A stretch of DNA of 62,048 bases from positions 1-62,048 of the forward strand of contig NW_022204846.1 of assembly GCF_008831285.2 (NCBI RefSeq), in the 5' to 3' direction. Of this stretch, positions 1 through 15,000 are shown piece by piece. Under the pieces are notes generated by a model. It was not told the origin of the DNA and ran no database searches. It saw only the letters and a program-made list of their open reading frames with translations. The position numbers were made by a program, and so were the translations under genes. Each line of letters starts with the position of its first letter. Within the stretch, counting starts at the first letter, position 1. Origin of the DNA: Nymphaea colorata (taxonomy: Eukaryota; Streptophyta; Magnoliopsida; Nymphaeales; Nymphaeaceae).

Positions 1-3000
1 CAACTATAGTGCACGATCTAAATGATTGAAATCACAGTTCGTATCAATACAAGTGCGATTTAAGTGATTCAAATGATCACACATACTTAATTGAATGTTC
101 TTAACTTGTTGTATATCCATATTGCTAGATTAAGTGAATTCAAATCACAAGTTTTTGTGAAAATAAATGAGATTTGAGTGATTCATTTGTGTCTTATAAT
201 TAACCTAATGTGTTTCACTCGTTATGACATCTATGATCAACGATTTAAACGATAAAAACTCACAAGTTTATATTGATGTAAAGGAGACCTATGGATTAGT
301 TTAGTTTGATCCCTTGTAGTTTGTTCAATAAGTTGAACATGTTGTTACATCATTCATTTGTATCCATACGCACACTAAATCACTCGTTCGAAACGAGTGA
401 GATTTAAGTGATTCATTTGATCACGCATACTTAATTGAATGTGCTTAACTTGTTGTTACGTCTATATTAAATGATTAGTATATTGAAATCATAGGTTTGT
501 ATGGAAATGAAAGAGATTTGAGTGATTCATTTGGTGTCTTGTAGGTAACCTAATATGTTTCACTTGTTATTACATATATTTGATCACATATATTTAATTG
601 AGAGATTAAATGATTCATTTTCACTGTTATTACATATATTTATCAATATATTTAATTGAGTGTGCGTAGCCATTTGTTACATACGTATAGAATGCTTAGT
701 GGCTTGAAATAAGAAGTTCGTTTGGAAATGAATGAGAGTCAGGTCATTAAGTTGGTCCCTTACAGTAATCTATGTATTTCACTTGTATTACATTATAATG
801 AATGATTTAATGATTGAAATCGCAAGTTCATATGGATACAAATGGGATCTATGCATTACTTTGAATGCGTGTAATTAGTCCGATGAGTTGAATTTGTTGT
901 TACATCTATAGTGAACGATCTAAAGGATTGAAATCACGCGTTCGTACCAATACAAGTGAGATTTAAATGATTCATATGATCATGCATGCTTAATTGAATG
1001 TGTTTAACTTGTTGTTACATCTATATTAAATGATTTAGTAGATCGAAATCACAAGTTGTATGAAAATGAATGAGATTCGAGTGATTCATTTGGTGTCTTA
1101 TGTTTACCTAATGTGTTTCACTAGTTGTTACATTTATAATGATTCTTAATACGGATGTCCTTAACAAGTGATTCATTTGGTGTCATATAGTTAACTATGT
1201 GTTCACTTGTAATTTAATTGAATGTGCTTAACAAGTGAATTAGGTTAACAATAGGGCACCAAATGAATCACTCAAATCTCATTCATTTTCATGCAAGCTG
1301 TGATTTCAATCTACTAAATCATTTAACATGGATATAACAATAAGTCAAGTACATTCAATAAAGTATGCGTGATCATATGAATCACTTAAATCTGACTCGT
1401 ATTGGTAGACTATAGTGCACGATCTAAAGGATTGAAATTCAAGTTCGTATCAATACAAGTGCGATTTAAGTGATTCAAATGATCACACATACTAATTGAA
1501 TGTGCTTAACTTATTGTTACATCCATGTTGCTTGATTAAGTGAACTGAAATCACAAGTTTGTATGAAAATGAATGTGATTCGAGTGATTCATTTGGTGTC
1601 TTATAGTTAACCTAACGTGTTTCACATGTTATTACATCATGATCAATGATTTAAATAATTAAAACTCACAAGTTTATATGGATATAAAGGACCTATGCAT
1701 TAGTTTGATCCTTTCTAGTTTGTACGATAAGTTGAACATGTTGTTACATCTATAGTGATCGATGCACAAGTTCACATCAATACGAGTGGGATTTAATGAT
1801 TCAATTGACACGCATATTTAATTGAATGTACTTAACTTGTTGTTACGTTTATATTAAATGATTTAGTAAATTCAAATCATAGGTTTATATGAAAATGAAT
1901 GGATTCGAGTGATTCATTTGGTGTCTTACAGGTAACTTATGTGTTTCACTTGTTATTACATACATTTATCACTTATGTTTAATCAGAGATTATGTGATTC
2001 ATTTTACTTGTTCTTACATACATTTGATAACTTATATTTAATTGAAAGTGCGTAACTATTTGTTACATACGTATAGAATGACTTAGTGGCTTGAAAAAAG
2101 AATCCGTTTGGAAATGAATGACAGTCAAGTCACTATATTGGTCCTTATAGTTAATCTAATGTATTTCACTTGTTATTACATCTATAATGAATGATTTAAA
2201 TGGTTGAAATCACAAGTTTATATGGATACAAATGGTTGAAGTCACTATATTTGTACACGTGTAGTTAGTCCGATGAGTTGAATTTGTTGTTACATCTATA
2301 GGGAACGTTCTAAAGATTGAAATCACATGTTCGTACGAATACAAGTGAGATTTAAGTGATTCATATAATCGTGCATACTTAATTGAATGTGTTTAACTTG
2401 TTGTTACGTCTATAATAAATGATTTAGTAGATTGAAATCACAAGTTGTGCGAAAATGAATGAGATTCGAGTGATTCATTTGGTGTCTTGTAGTTAACCTA
2501 TTGTGTTTCACTTGTTATTACATCTTTGATCAATGATTTAAATGATTAAAATTACAAGTTTGTATGGACATAAAGGAGACCTATGCATTAGTTTGATCCC
2601 TTGTAGTTAGTTCAATAAGTTGAACTAGTTCTTACATCTATGGTGATCGATGTAAGGAATTGAAATCACAAGTTCGTATCAATATGAGTGGATTTAAGTG
2701 ATTCATTTTATCACACATAAGTAATTGAATGTGCTTAACTTGTTGTTACGTCTATATTAAATGATTTAGTAGATTAAAATCATAGGTTTGTATGAAAATG
2801 AATGATATTGGAGTGATTCATTTGGTGTCTTGTAATTAACCTAATGTGTTTCACTTGTTATTACATATATTTGATCACTTATATTTAATTGAGAGAGATT
2901 AAGTGATTCATTTTCACTTGTTATTACATATAATTGATCACTTGTATTTAATTGAATGTGCGCGACCATTTGTTACTTACGTATAGAATGACCTAGTGGC

Positions 3001-3605
3001 TTTGATACCAGAAGTTCGTTTGGAATACATATATAATGAATGATTTAAATGATTGAAATCACATGTTCATGTGGATACAAACGCGTGTAGTTAGTCCGAT
3101 GACTTGAATTTATTGGTACAACTATAGTGCATGATCTAAATGATTGAAATCACAAGTTTGTATCAATACAAGTGTGATTTAAGTGATTCAAATGATCACA
3201 CATATTTAATTGAATGTGCTTAACTTGTTGTTACATCAATATTGCTAGATTAAGTGAATTCAAATCACAAGTTTGTGTGAAAATAAATGAGGTTTGAGTG
3301 ATTCATTTGGTGTCTTATAATTAACCTAATGTGTTTCACTCGTTATGACATCTATGATCGACGATTTAAACGATAAAAACTCACAAGTTTATATGGATCT
3401 AAAGGAGACCTATGGATTAGTTTAGTTTGATCCCTTGTAGTTTGTTCAATAAGTTGAACATGTTGTTACATCTCATTCATTTGTATCCATACGCACACTA
3501 AATCACTCGTCTCGATACGAGTGACATTTAAGTGATTCATTTGATCATGCATACTTAATTGAATATGCTTAACTTGTTGCTACGTCTATATTAAATGATT
3601 TAAAA
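1..3605 (+). repeat. Flank-type satellite array, one-direction ~115-bp monomers, 3.1-kb higher-order period
   Basis: AT-rich tandem satellite. The monomer core resembles GATTGAAATCACAAGTT and recurs about every 112-118 bp; successive cores start near 24, 136 and 251. Nearly all monomers face the same way. The opening sequence (CAACTATAGTGC at 1) recurs at 3119 with close similarity, giving a higher-order period of 3,118 bp, or roughly 27 monomers. Related openings near 903, 1410 and 2291 suggest an older sub-period of about 0.85-0.9 kb. Only short chance reading frames occur, and I see no gene. The array ends abruptly near 3605, where it joins the second satellite type inside a monomer. Confidence 0.9.
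945..1407. repeat. Long inverted duplication inside the flank satellite
   Basis: Positions 945-1110 and 1242-1407 are reverse complements of each other over 166 bp, at roughly 85% identity by eye, separated by about 131 bp. The right arm is the only clear minus-oriented block in the left flank array. The plus-oriented satellite resumes right after it, near 1408, with a monomer start (TATAGTGCACGATC). This looks like a small inversion or an inverted duplication of one to two monomers. Confidence 0.8.
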
Positions 3606-6600
3606 AATCACAAGTTTGTATGAGAATGAATAAGATTCAAGTCGTTAATTTGCTCCCCTATATTTAATCTAATGTGTTTCACTTGTTATTACATGTGTAA
3701 TGAATGATTTAGATGATTGAAATCACAAGTTTATATCGATACAAGTAGGATCTATGCTTTTGTTTGACCCCTTTTATTTAATTCAGTGAAACAAAAAAGT
3801 TCTACTTCTTGGACTAACTACAAGCATCAATCTAATGTATACATCAGATTTGTGTCCAATGAATTGGAGGTTTCAATCATTTAAATCATTCCTTCTACAT
3901 GTAATAACAGTGAAACACATTAGATTAACTATAAAAGAACAAATGAACCACTTGAATTTCATTCATTTTCATGCAAACTTACGATTTAAATCCACTAAAT
4001 CATTCAACATGGATGTAGCAACAAGTTAATCGCACTCAATGAAATATGCGTGCTCAGATGAATCGCTTAAATCCCACTCGTATTGATACAAACTTGTGAT
4101 TTCAATTCATTAGATCCTTACTATTGATGTAACTACAAGTTCAACTCATTGGATTTACTACAAGAGATCAAACTAATGCGTAGATCTCATTTCATCCATT
4201 TGAACTTGTGATTTCAATCAACAAAATCAATCATTGTACATGTAGTAACAAGTGAAACGCATTAAGCTAATGATAAGCGATCAAACGAATGACGTGGATC
4301 TCTTTTTTTCATATAAACTTTTAGTTTGAACCATTTAAATCATTCGTTATAGATGCTAAAACAAGCGAAACACATTATATTAACTGAAATACAACAAGTA
4401 AATAACTTAAATGTCTTTTATGTACATAAAAGCTTGTGATTTCATTCCACTAAATCATTAACATGCATGTTTAAGCACATTCACAGATTAGTTTTTTATT
4501 CAAGTCATTCTATTGATCCTTATAGTTAACCTAATGTGTTTCACTGTTTATTACTTCTATAAAAAACGATTTAAATCATTGAAATCACCAGATATATAGT
4601 TAAAAATGGAATCTATGCATTAGTTTCATCCCTAGTACTTAATCGAAAGAATTCAACTTGTCGTTACATCTATAGTACGCGATATAAGCGATTGAAATCA
4701 GTTGTTCGTATAAACACGAGTGGGATTTAAGCTATTCATTTGATCACACATATTTAATTGAATGTTTTTAACTTGTTAGTACATCCATTTTGAATGATTT
4801 ATTTGATCGAAATCACAAGTTTGTATGAGAATGAATAAGATTCAAGTCGCTAATTTGCTCCCCTATATTTAATCTAATGTGTTTCACTTGTTATTACATG
4901 TGTAATGAATGATTTAAATGATTGAAATCACAAGTTTATATCGATACAAGTGGGATCTATGCTTTTGTTTGACCCCTTTTATTTAATTCAATGAAACAAA
5001 AAGTTCTACTTCTTGGACTAACTACAAGCATCAAACTAATGTATACATCAGATTTGTGTCCATATGAATTGGAGGTTTCAATCATTTAAATCATTCCTTA
5101 TACATGTAATAACAAGTGAAACACATTAGATTAACTATAAAAGAACAAATGAACCACTTGAATTTCGTTCATTTTCAAGCAAACTTGCGATTTAAATCCA
5201 CTAAATCATTCAACGTGGATGTAGCAACAAGTTAATCGCATTCAATGAAATATGCGTGCTCAGATGAATCGCTTAAATCCCACTCGTATTGATACAAACT
5301 TGTTATTTCAATTCATTAGATCCTTACATTGATGTAACTACAAGTTCAACTCATTGGATTAACTACAAGAGATCAAACTAATCCGTAGATCCCATTTCCA
5401 TCCATTTGAACTTGTGATTTCAATCAACAAAATCAATCATTGTACATGTAGTAACAGTGAAACGCTTAGGCTAATGATAAGCGATCAAACGAATGACGTG
5501 AATCTCTTTTTTCATATAAACTTTTAGTTTGAACCATTTAAATCATTCGTTATAGATGCTAAAACAAGCGAAACACATTATATTAACTGAAATACAACAA
5601 GTAAATAACTTAAATGTCCTTTATGTACATAAAAGCTTGTGATTTCATTCCACTAAATCATTCAACATGCATGTTTAAGCACATTCACAGATTCGTTTTT
5701 GATTCAAGTCATTCAATTGATCCTTATAGTTAACTAATGTGTTTCACTGTTTATTACTTCTATAAAGAACGATTTAAATGATTGAAATCACCTGATCATA
5801 TAGTTAAAAATGGAATCTATGCATTAGTTTCATCCCCAGTACTTAATCGAAAGAATTCAACTTATCGTTACATCTATAGTACGCGATATAAGCGATTGAA
5901 ATCAGTTGTTCGTATAAACACGAGTGAGATTTAAGCGATTCATTTAATCACACATATTTAATTGAATGTTTTTAACTTTTTAGTACATCCATTTTGAATG
6001 ATTTATTTGATCGAAATCACAAGTTTGTATGAGAATGAATAAAATTCAAGTCGTTAATTTGCTCCCTTATATTTAATCTAATGTGTTTCACTTGTTATTA
6101 CATGTGTAATAAATTATTTAAATGATTGAAATCACAAGTTTATATCGATACAAGTGGGATCTAACTACAAGCATCAAACTAATGTATACATCAGATTTGT
6201 GTCCATATGAATTGGAGATTTCAATCATTTAAATCATTCCTTATACATGTAATAACTAGTGAAACACATTAGATTAACTATAAAAGAACAAATGAACCAC
6301 TTGAATTTCGTTCATTTTCATGCAAACTTGTGAATTAAATCCACTAAATCATTCAACGTGGATGTACCAACAAGTTTATCACATTCAATGAAATATGCGT
6401 GCTCAGATGAATCGCTTAAATCCCACTCGTATTGATACAAACATGTGATTTTCAATTCATTAGATTCTTTTCATTTGATGTAACTACAAGTTCATCTCAT
6501 TGGATTAACTACAAGAGATCAAACTAATGCGTAAATCCAATTTGCATCCATTTGAACTTGTGATTTTAATTAACAAAATCAATCATTGTACATGTAATAA

Positions 6601-9600
6601 CAAGTGAAACGCATTAAGCTAATGATAAGCGATCAAACGAATGACGTGAATCTCTTTTTTCATATAAACTTTTAGTTTGAACCATTTAAATCATTCGTTA
6701 TAAATGTAATAACAAGTGAAACACGTTATATTAACTGAAATACAGCAAGTAAATAACTTAACTGTCATTTATGTTCATACAAGCTTCTGATTTCATTCCA
6801 GTAAATCATTCAATATGCATGTTTAAGCACATTCACGCATTAGTTTGTGATTCAAGTCATTCAATTGATCCCTTATAGTTAACCTAATGTGTTTCACTGT
6901 TTATTACTTCTATAAAGAACGATTTAAATGATTGAAATCTCCAGATAATATAGTTAAAAATGGAATCTATGCCTTAGTTTCATCCCTAGTACTTAATCGA
7001 AAGAATTCAACTTGTCGATACATCTATAGTACGCGATATAAGCGATTGAAATCAGTTATTCGTATAAACACGAGTGAGATTTAAGCTATTCATTTGATCA
7101 CACATATTTAATTGAATGTTTTTAACTTTTTAGTACATCAATTTTGAATGATTTATTTGATCGAAATCATAAGTTTGTATGAGAATGAATAAAACTCAAG
7201 TCGTTAATTTGCTCCCCTATATTTAATCTAATGTGTTTCACTTGTTATTACATTTGTAATGAATGATTTAAATGATTGAAATCACAATTTTATATCGATA
7301 CAAGTGGGATCTATGCTTTTGTTTGACCCCTTTTATTTAATTCAATGAAAGAAAAAGTTTTACTTCTTGGACTAACTACAGGCATCAAACCAATGTATAC
7401 ATCAGATTTGTGTCCATATAAATTGGAGATTTCAATCATTTAAATCATTCCTTATACATGTAATAACTAGTGAAACACATTAGATTAACTATAAAAAAAC
7501 AAATGAACCACTTGAATTTCGTTCATTTTCATACAAACTTGTGATTTAAATCCACTAAATCACTCAACGTGGATGTACCAACAAGTTTATCACATTCAAT
7601 GAAATATGCGTGCTCAGATGAATCGCTTAAATCCCACTCGTATTGATACAAACATGTAATTTCAATTCATTAGATTCTTTTGTAATGATGTAACTACAAG
7701 TTCATCTCATTGGATTAACTACAAGAAATCAAACTAATGCGTAAATCCCATTTGCATCCATTTGAACTTGTGATTTTAATCAACAAAATCAATCATTGTA
7801 CATGTAATAACAAGTGAAACCCATTATGCTAATGATAAGCGATCAAACGAATGACGTGAATCTCTTTTTTTCATATAAACTTTTAGTTTGAACCATTTAA
7901 ATCATTCGTTATATATGTAATAACAAGTGAAACACGTTATATTAACTGAAATACAGCAAGTAAATAACTTAACTGTCATTTATGTTCATACAAGCTTCTG
8001 ATTTCATTCCAGTAAATCATTCAATATGCATGTTTAAGCACATTCACGCATTAGTTTGTGATTCAAGTCATTCAATTGATCCTTTATAGTTAACCTAATG
8101 TGTTTCACTGTGTATTACTTCTATAAAGAACGATTTAAATGATTGAAATCACCTGATAATATAGTTAAAAATGGAATCTATGCATTAGTTTCATCCCTAG
8201 TACTTAATCGAAAGAATTCAACTTGTTGTTACATCTATAGTACGCGATATAAGCGATTGAAATCAGTTATTCGTATAAACACGAGTGGGATTTAAGCTAT
8301 TCATTTGATCACACATATTTAATTGAATGTTTTTAACTTGTTAGTACATCCATTTTGAATGATTTATTTGATCGAAATCACAAGTTTGTATGAGAATGAA
8401 TAAGATTCAAGTCGCGAATTTGCTCCCCTATATTTAATCTAATGTGTTTCACTTGTTATTACATGTGTAATGAATGATTTAAATGATTGAAATCACAAGT
8501 TTATATCGATACAAGTGGGATCTATGCTTTTGTTTGACCCCTTTTATTTAATTCAATGAAACAAAAAGTTCTACTTCTTGGACTAACTACAAGCATCAAA
8601 CTAATGCATACATCAGATTTGTGTCCATATGAATTGGAGGTTTCAATCATTTAAATCATTCCTTATACATGTAATAACAAGTGAAACACATTAGATTAAC
8701 TATAAAAGACCAAATGAACCACTTGAATTTCGTTCATTTTCATGCAAACTTGCGATTTAAATCCACTAAATCATTCAACGTGGATGTAGCAACAAGTTAA
8801 TCGCACTCAATGAAATATGCGTGCTCAGATGAATCGCTTAAATCCCACTCGTATTGATACAAACTTGTGATTTCAATTCATTAGATCTTTACTATTGATG
8901 TAACTACAAGTTCAACTCATTGGATTAACTACAAGAGATCAAACTAATGCGTAGATCTCATTTCCATCCATTTAAACTTGTGATTTCAATCAACAAAATC
9001 AATCATTGTACATGTAGTAACAAGTGAAACGCATTAAGCTAATGATAAGCGATCAAACGAATGACGTGGATCTCTTTTTTTCATATAAACTTTTAGTTTG
9101 AACCATTTAAATCATTCGTTATAGATGCTAAAACAAGCGAAACACATTATATTAACTGAAATACAACAAGTAAATAACTTAAATGTCTTTTATGTACATA
9201 AAAGCTTGTGATTTCATTCCACTAAATCATTCAACATGCATGTTTAAGCACATTCACAGATTAGTTTTTTATTCAAGTCATTCAATTGATCCCTTATAGT
9301 TAACCTAATGTGTTTCACTGTTTATTACTTCTATAAAGAACGATTTAAATGATTGAAATCACCTGATCATATAGTTAAAAATGGATGCATTAGTTTCATC
9401 CCTAGTACTTAATCGAAAGAATTCAACTTGTCGTTACATCTATAGTACGCGATATAAGCGATTGAAATCAGTTGTTCGTATAAACACGAGTGGGATTTAA
9501 ACTATTCATTTGATCACACATATTTAATTGAATGTTTTTAACTTTTTAGTACATCCATTTTGAATGATTCATTTGATCGAAATCACAAGTTTGTATGAGA

Positions 9601-12066
9601 ATGAATAAGATTCAAGTCGTTAATTTGCTCCCCTATATTTAATCTAATGTGTTTCACTTGTTATTCCATGTGTAATAAATGATTTAAATGATTGAAATCA
9701 CAAGTTTATATCGATACAAGTGGGATCTATGCTTTTGTTTGACCCCTTTTATTTAATTCAATGAAAGAAAAAGTTCTACTTCTTGGACTAACTACAAGCA
9801 TCAAACTAATGTATACATCAGATTTCTGTCCACATGAATTGGAGATTTCAATCATTTAAATCATTCCTTATACATGTAATCACAAGTGAAACACATTAGA
9901 TTAAATATAAAAAACAAAAGAACCACTTGAATTTCGTTCATTTTCATGCAAACTTGCGATTTAAATCCACTAAATCATTCAACGTGGATGTACCAACAAG
10001 TTTATCACATTCAATGAAATATGCGTGCTCAGATGAATCGCTTAAATCCCACTCGTATTGATACAAACTTGTGATTTCAATTCATTAGATTCTTTTCTAT
10101 TGATGTCACTACAAGTTCATCTCATTGGATTAACTACAAGAGATCAAACTAATGCGTAAATCCCATTTGCATCCATTTAAACTTGTGATTTCAATCAACA
10201 AAATCAATCATTGTACATGGAATAACAAGTGAAACGCATTAAGCTAATGATAAGCGATCAAACGAATGACGTGAATCTGTTTTTTTCATATAAACTTTTA
10301 GTTTGAACCATTTAAATCATTCGTTATAAATGTTAAAACAAGCGAAACACATTATATTAACTGAAATACAACAAGTAAGTAACTTAAATGTTTTTTATGC
10401 ACATAAAAGCTTGTGATTTCATTCCACTAAATCATTCAACATGCATGTTTATGCACATTCACAGATTAGTTTTTGATTCAAGTCATTCAATTGATCCCTT
10501 ATAGTTAACTTAATGTGTTTCACTGTTTATTACTTCTATAAAGAACGATTTAAATGATTGAAATCACTTGATCATATAGTTAGAAATGGAATCTATGCAT
10601 TAGTTTCATCCCTAGTACTTCAACTTGTCCTTACATCTATAGTACGCGATATAAGCGATTGAAATCAGTTGTTCGTATAAACACGAGTGGGATTTAAGCG
10701 ATTCATTTTATCACACATATTTAATTGAATGTTTTTAACTTTTAGTACATCCATTTTGAATGATTTATTTGATCGAAATCACAAGTTTGTATGAGAATGA
10801 ATAAAATTCAAGTCGTTAATTTGCTCCCCTATATTTAATCTAATGTGTTTCACTTGTTATTACATGTGTAATGAATGATTTAAATGATTGAAATCACAAG
10901 TTTATATCGATACAAGTGGGATCTATGCTTTTGTTTGACCCCTTTTATTGAATTCAATGAAACAAAAAGTTCTACTTCTTGGACTAACTGCAAGCACCAA
11001 ACTAATGCATACATCAGATTTGTGTCCATATCAATTGGAGGTTTCAATCATTTAAATCATTCCTTATACATGTAATAACAAGTGAAACACATTAGATTAA
11101 CTATAAAAGAACAAATGAACCACTTGAATTTCATTCATTTTCATGCAAACTTGCGATTTAAATCCACTAAATCATTCAACGTGGATGTAGCAACAAGTTA
11201 ATCGCATTCAATGAAATATGCGTGCTCAGATGAATCGCTTAAATCCCACTCGTATTGATACAAACTTGTGATTTCAATTCATTAGATCCTTACTATTGAT
11301 GTAACTACAAGTTCAACTCATTGGATTAACTACAGGAGATCAAACTAATGTGTAGATCCCATTTGCATCCATTTGAACTTGTGATTTCAATCAACAAAAT
11401 CAATCATTGTACATGTAATAACAAGTGAAACGCATTAACCTAATGATAAGCGATCAAACGAATGACGTGAATCTCTTTTTTTCATATAAAATTTTAGTTT
11501 GAACCATTTAAATCATTCGTTATAGATGTAATAAAAAGTGAAACACGTTATATTAACTGAAATACAGCAAGTAAATAACTTAACTGTCATTTATGTTCAT
11601 ACAAGCTTCTGATTTCATTCCAGTAAATCATTCAATATGCATGTTTAAGCACATTCACGCATTAGTTTGTGATTGAAGTCATTCAATTGATCCCTTATAG
11701 TCAACCTAATGTGTTTCACTGTTTATTACTTCTATAAAGAACGATTTAAATTATTGAAATCACCAGATAATATAGTTAAAAATGGAATCTATGCATTAGT
11801 TTCATCCCTAGTACTTAATCGAAAGAATTCAACTTGTCGTTACATCTATAGTACGCGATATAAGCGATTGAAATCAGTTATTCGTATAAACACGAGTGAG
11901 ATTTGAGCTATTCATTTGATCACACATATTTAATTGAATGTTTTTAACTTGTTAGTACATCCATTTTGAATGATTTATTTGATCGAAATCACAAGTTTGT
12001 ATGAGAATGAATAAGATTCAAGTCGTTAATTTGCTCCCCTATATTTAATCTAATGTGTTTCACTTG
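3606..12066. repeat. Subarray of ~1.2-kb higher-order units
   Basis: About seven consecutive units of about 1.2 kb. The TTTGTTTGACCCC landmark lies near 3756, 4955, 7315, 8525, 9733 and 10928. The landmark expected near 6150 is missing because about 70 bp is deleted there. The deletion joint at about 6162 has CTA on both sides of the lost segment, which suggests microhomology. The first monomer is a hybrid: flank-type sequence up to about 3605 passes directly into the inner-array monomer that carries GTTTGTATGAGAATG. Confidence 0.85.
9187..9244. repeat. Paired perfect palindromes within each higher-order unit (example)
   Basis: CTTTTATGTACATAAAAG at 9187-9204 is a perfect 18-bp palindrome. 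About 28 bp downstream, AACATGCATGTT at 9233-9244 is a perfect 12-bp palindrome. Both lie in the seventh monomer of the unit, just before the minus-to-plus inversion point. Both recur in many other units; in about half of them the first palindrome is degraded because its left arm reads TTTTTTATG. Whether any protein binds them cannot be told from sequence. Confidence 0.85.
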
Positions 12067-15000
12067 TCCCACTCGTATTGATACAAACTTGTGATTTCTA
12101 TTCATTAGATCCTTACTATTGATGTAACTACAAGTTCAACTCATTGGATTAACTACAGGAGATCAAACTAATGTGTAGATCCCATTTGCATCCATTTGAA
12201 CTTGTGATTTCAATCAACAAAATCAATCATTGTACATGTAATAACAAGTGAAACGCATTAAGCTAATGATAAGCGATCAAACGAAAGACTTGAATCTCAT
12301 TTTTTCATACAAACTTTTAGTTTGAACCATCTAAATCATTCGTTATAGATGCTAAAACCAGCGAAACACATTATATTAACTGAAATACAACAAGTAAATA
12401 ACTTAAATGTCTTTTATGTACATAAAAGCTTGTGATTTCATTCCACTAAATCATTCAACATGCATGTTTAAGCACATTCATAGATTAGTTTTTGATTCAA
12501 GTCATTCAATTGATCCCTTATAGTTAACCTAATTAAATGATTGAAATCACCTGATCATATAGTTAAAAATGGATGCATTAGTTTCATCCCTAGTACTTAA
12601 TCGAAAGAATTGAACTTGTCGTTACATCTATAGTACAAGATATAAGCGATTGAAATCAGTTGTTCATATAAACACGAGTGGGATTTAAGCAATCCATTTG
12701 ATCACACATATTTAATTGAATGTTTTTAACTTTTTAGTACATCCATTTTGAATGATTTATTTGATCGAAATCACAAGTTTGTATGAGAATGAATAAGATT
12801 CAAGTCGTTAATTTGCTCTCCTATATTTAATCTAATGTGTTTCACTTGTTATTACATGTGTAATAAATGATTTAAATGATTGAAATCACAAGTTTATATC
12901 GATACAAGTGGGATCTATGCTTTTGTTTGACCCGTTTTATTTAATTCAATGAGACAAAAAGTTCTACTTCTTGGACTAACTACAAGCATCAAACTAATGT
13001 ATACATCAGATTTCTGTCCACATGAATTGGAGATTTGAATCATTTAAATCATTCCTTATACATGTAATCACAAGTGAAACATATTAGATTAAGTATAAAA
13101 GAACAAAAGAACCACTTGAATTTCGTTCATTTTCATGCAAACTTGCGATTTAAATCCACTGAATCATTCAACGTGGATGTACCAACAAGTTTATCACATT
13201 CAATGAAATATGCGTGCACAGATGAATCGCTTAAATCCCACTCGTATTGATATAAACTTGTGATTTCAATTCATTAGATTCTTTTCTATTGATGTAACTA
13301 CAAGTTCATCTCATTGGATTAACTACAAGAGATCAAACTAATGTATAAATCCCATTTGCATCCATTTGAACTTGTGATTTCAATCAACAAAATCAATCAT
13401 TGTACATGGAATAACAAATGAAACGCATTAAGCTAATGATAAGCGATCAAACGAATGACGTGAATCTGTTTTTTTCATATAAACTTTTAGTTTGAACCAT
13501 TTAAATCATTCGTTATAAATGTTAAAACAAGCGAAACACATTATATTAACAGAAATACAACAAGTAAATAACTTAAATGTTTTTTATGTACATAAAAGCT
13601 TGTGATTTCATTCCACTAAATCATTCAACATGCATGTTTATGCACATTCACAGATTAGTTTTTTATTTAAGTCATTCAATTGATCCCTTATAGTTAACTT
13701 AATGTGTTTCACTGTTTATTACTTCTATAAAGAGCGATTTAAATGATTGAAATCACTTGATCATATAGTTAGAAATGGAATCTATGCATTAGTTTCATCC
13801 CTAGTACTTCAACTTGTCCTTACATCTATAGTACGCGATATAAGCGATTGAAATCAGTTGTTTGTATAAACACGAGTGGGATTTAAGCGATTCATTTGAT
13901 CACACATATTTAATTGAATGTTTTTAAGTTTTTAGTACATCCATTTTGAATGATTTATTTGATCGAAATCACAAGTTTGTATGAGAATGAATAAGATTCA
14001 AGTCGTTAATTTGCTCCCCTATATTTAATCTAATGTGTTTCACTTGTCCCACTCGTATTGATACAAACTTGTGATTTCTATTCATTAGATCCTTACTATT
14101 GATGTAACTACAAGTTCAACTTATTGGATTAACTACAGGAGATCAAACTAATGTGTAGATCCCATTTGCATCCATTTGAACTTGTGATTTCAATCAACAA
14201 AATCAATCATTGTACATGTAATAACAAGCGAAACGCATTAAGCTAATGATAAGCGATCAAACGAAAGACTTGAATCTCATTTTTTCATACAAACTTTTAG
14301 TTTGAACCATCTAAATCATTCGTTATAGATGCTAAAACCAGCGAAACACATTATATTAACTGAAATACAACAAGTAAATAACTTAAATGTCTTTTATGTA
14401 CATAAAAGCTTGTGATTTCATTCCACTAAATCATTCAACATGCATGTTTAAGCACATTCATAGATTAGTTTTTGATTCAAGTCATTCAATTGATCCCTTA
14501 TAGTTAACCTAATTAAATGATTGAAATCACCTGATCATATAGTTAAAAATGGATGCATTAGTTTCATCCCTAGTACTTAACCGAAAGAATTGAACTTGTC
14601 GTTACATCTATAGTACAAGATATAAGCGATTGAAATCAGTTGTTCGTATAAACACGAGTGGGATTTAAGCGATTCATTTGATCACACATATTTAATTAAA
14701 TGTTTTTAACTTTTTAGTACATCCATTTTGAATGATTTATTTGATCGAAATCACAAGTTTGTATGAGAATGAATAAGATTCAAGTCGTTAATTTGCTCTC
14801 CTATATTTAATCTAATGTGTTTCACTTGTTATTACATGTGTAATAAATGATTTAAATGATTGAAATCACAAGTTTATATCGATACAAGTGGGATCTATGC
14901 TTTTGTTTGACCCCTTTTATTTAATTCAATGAGACAAAAAGTTCTACTTCTTGGACTAACTACAAGCATCAAACTAATGTATACATCAGATTTCTGTCCA

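Noticed and set aside
3002-3015. Satellite TTTGATACCAGAAG as a remnant primer-binding site
   Set aside because: The short similarity to GATACCA is part of a regular monomer, repeated at about 61347, with no retroelement sequence nearby.
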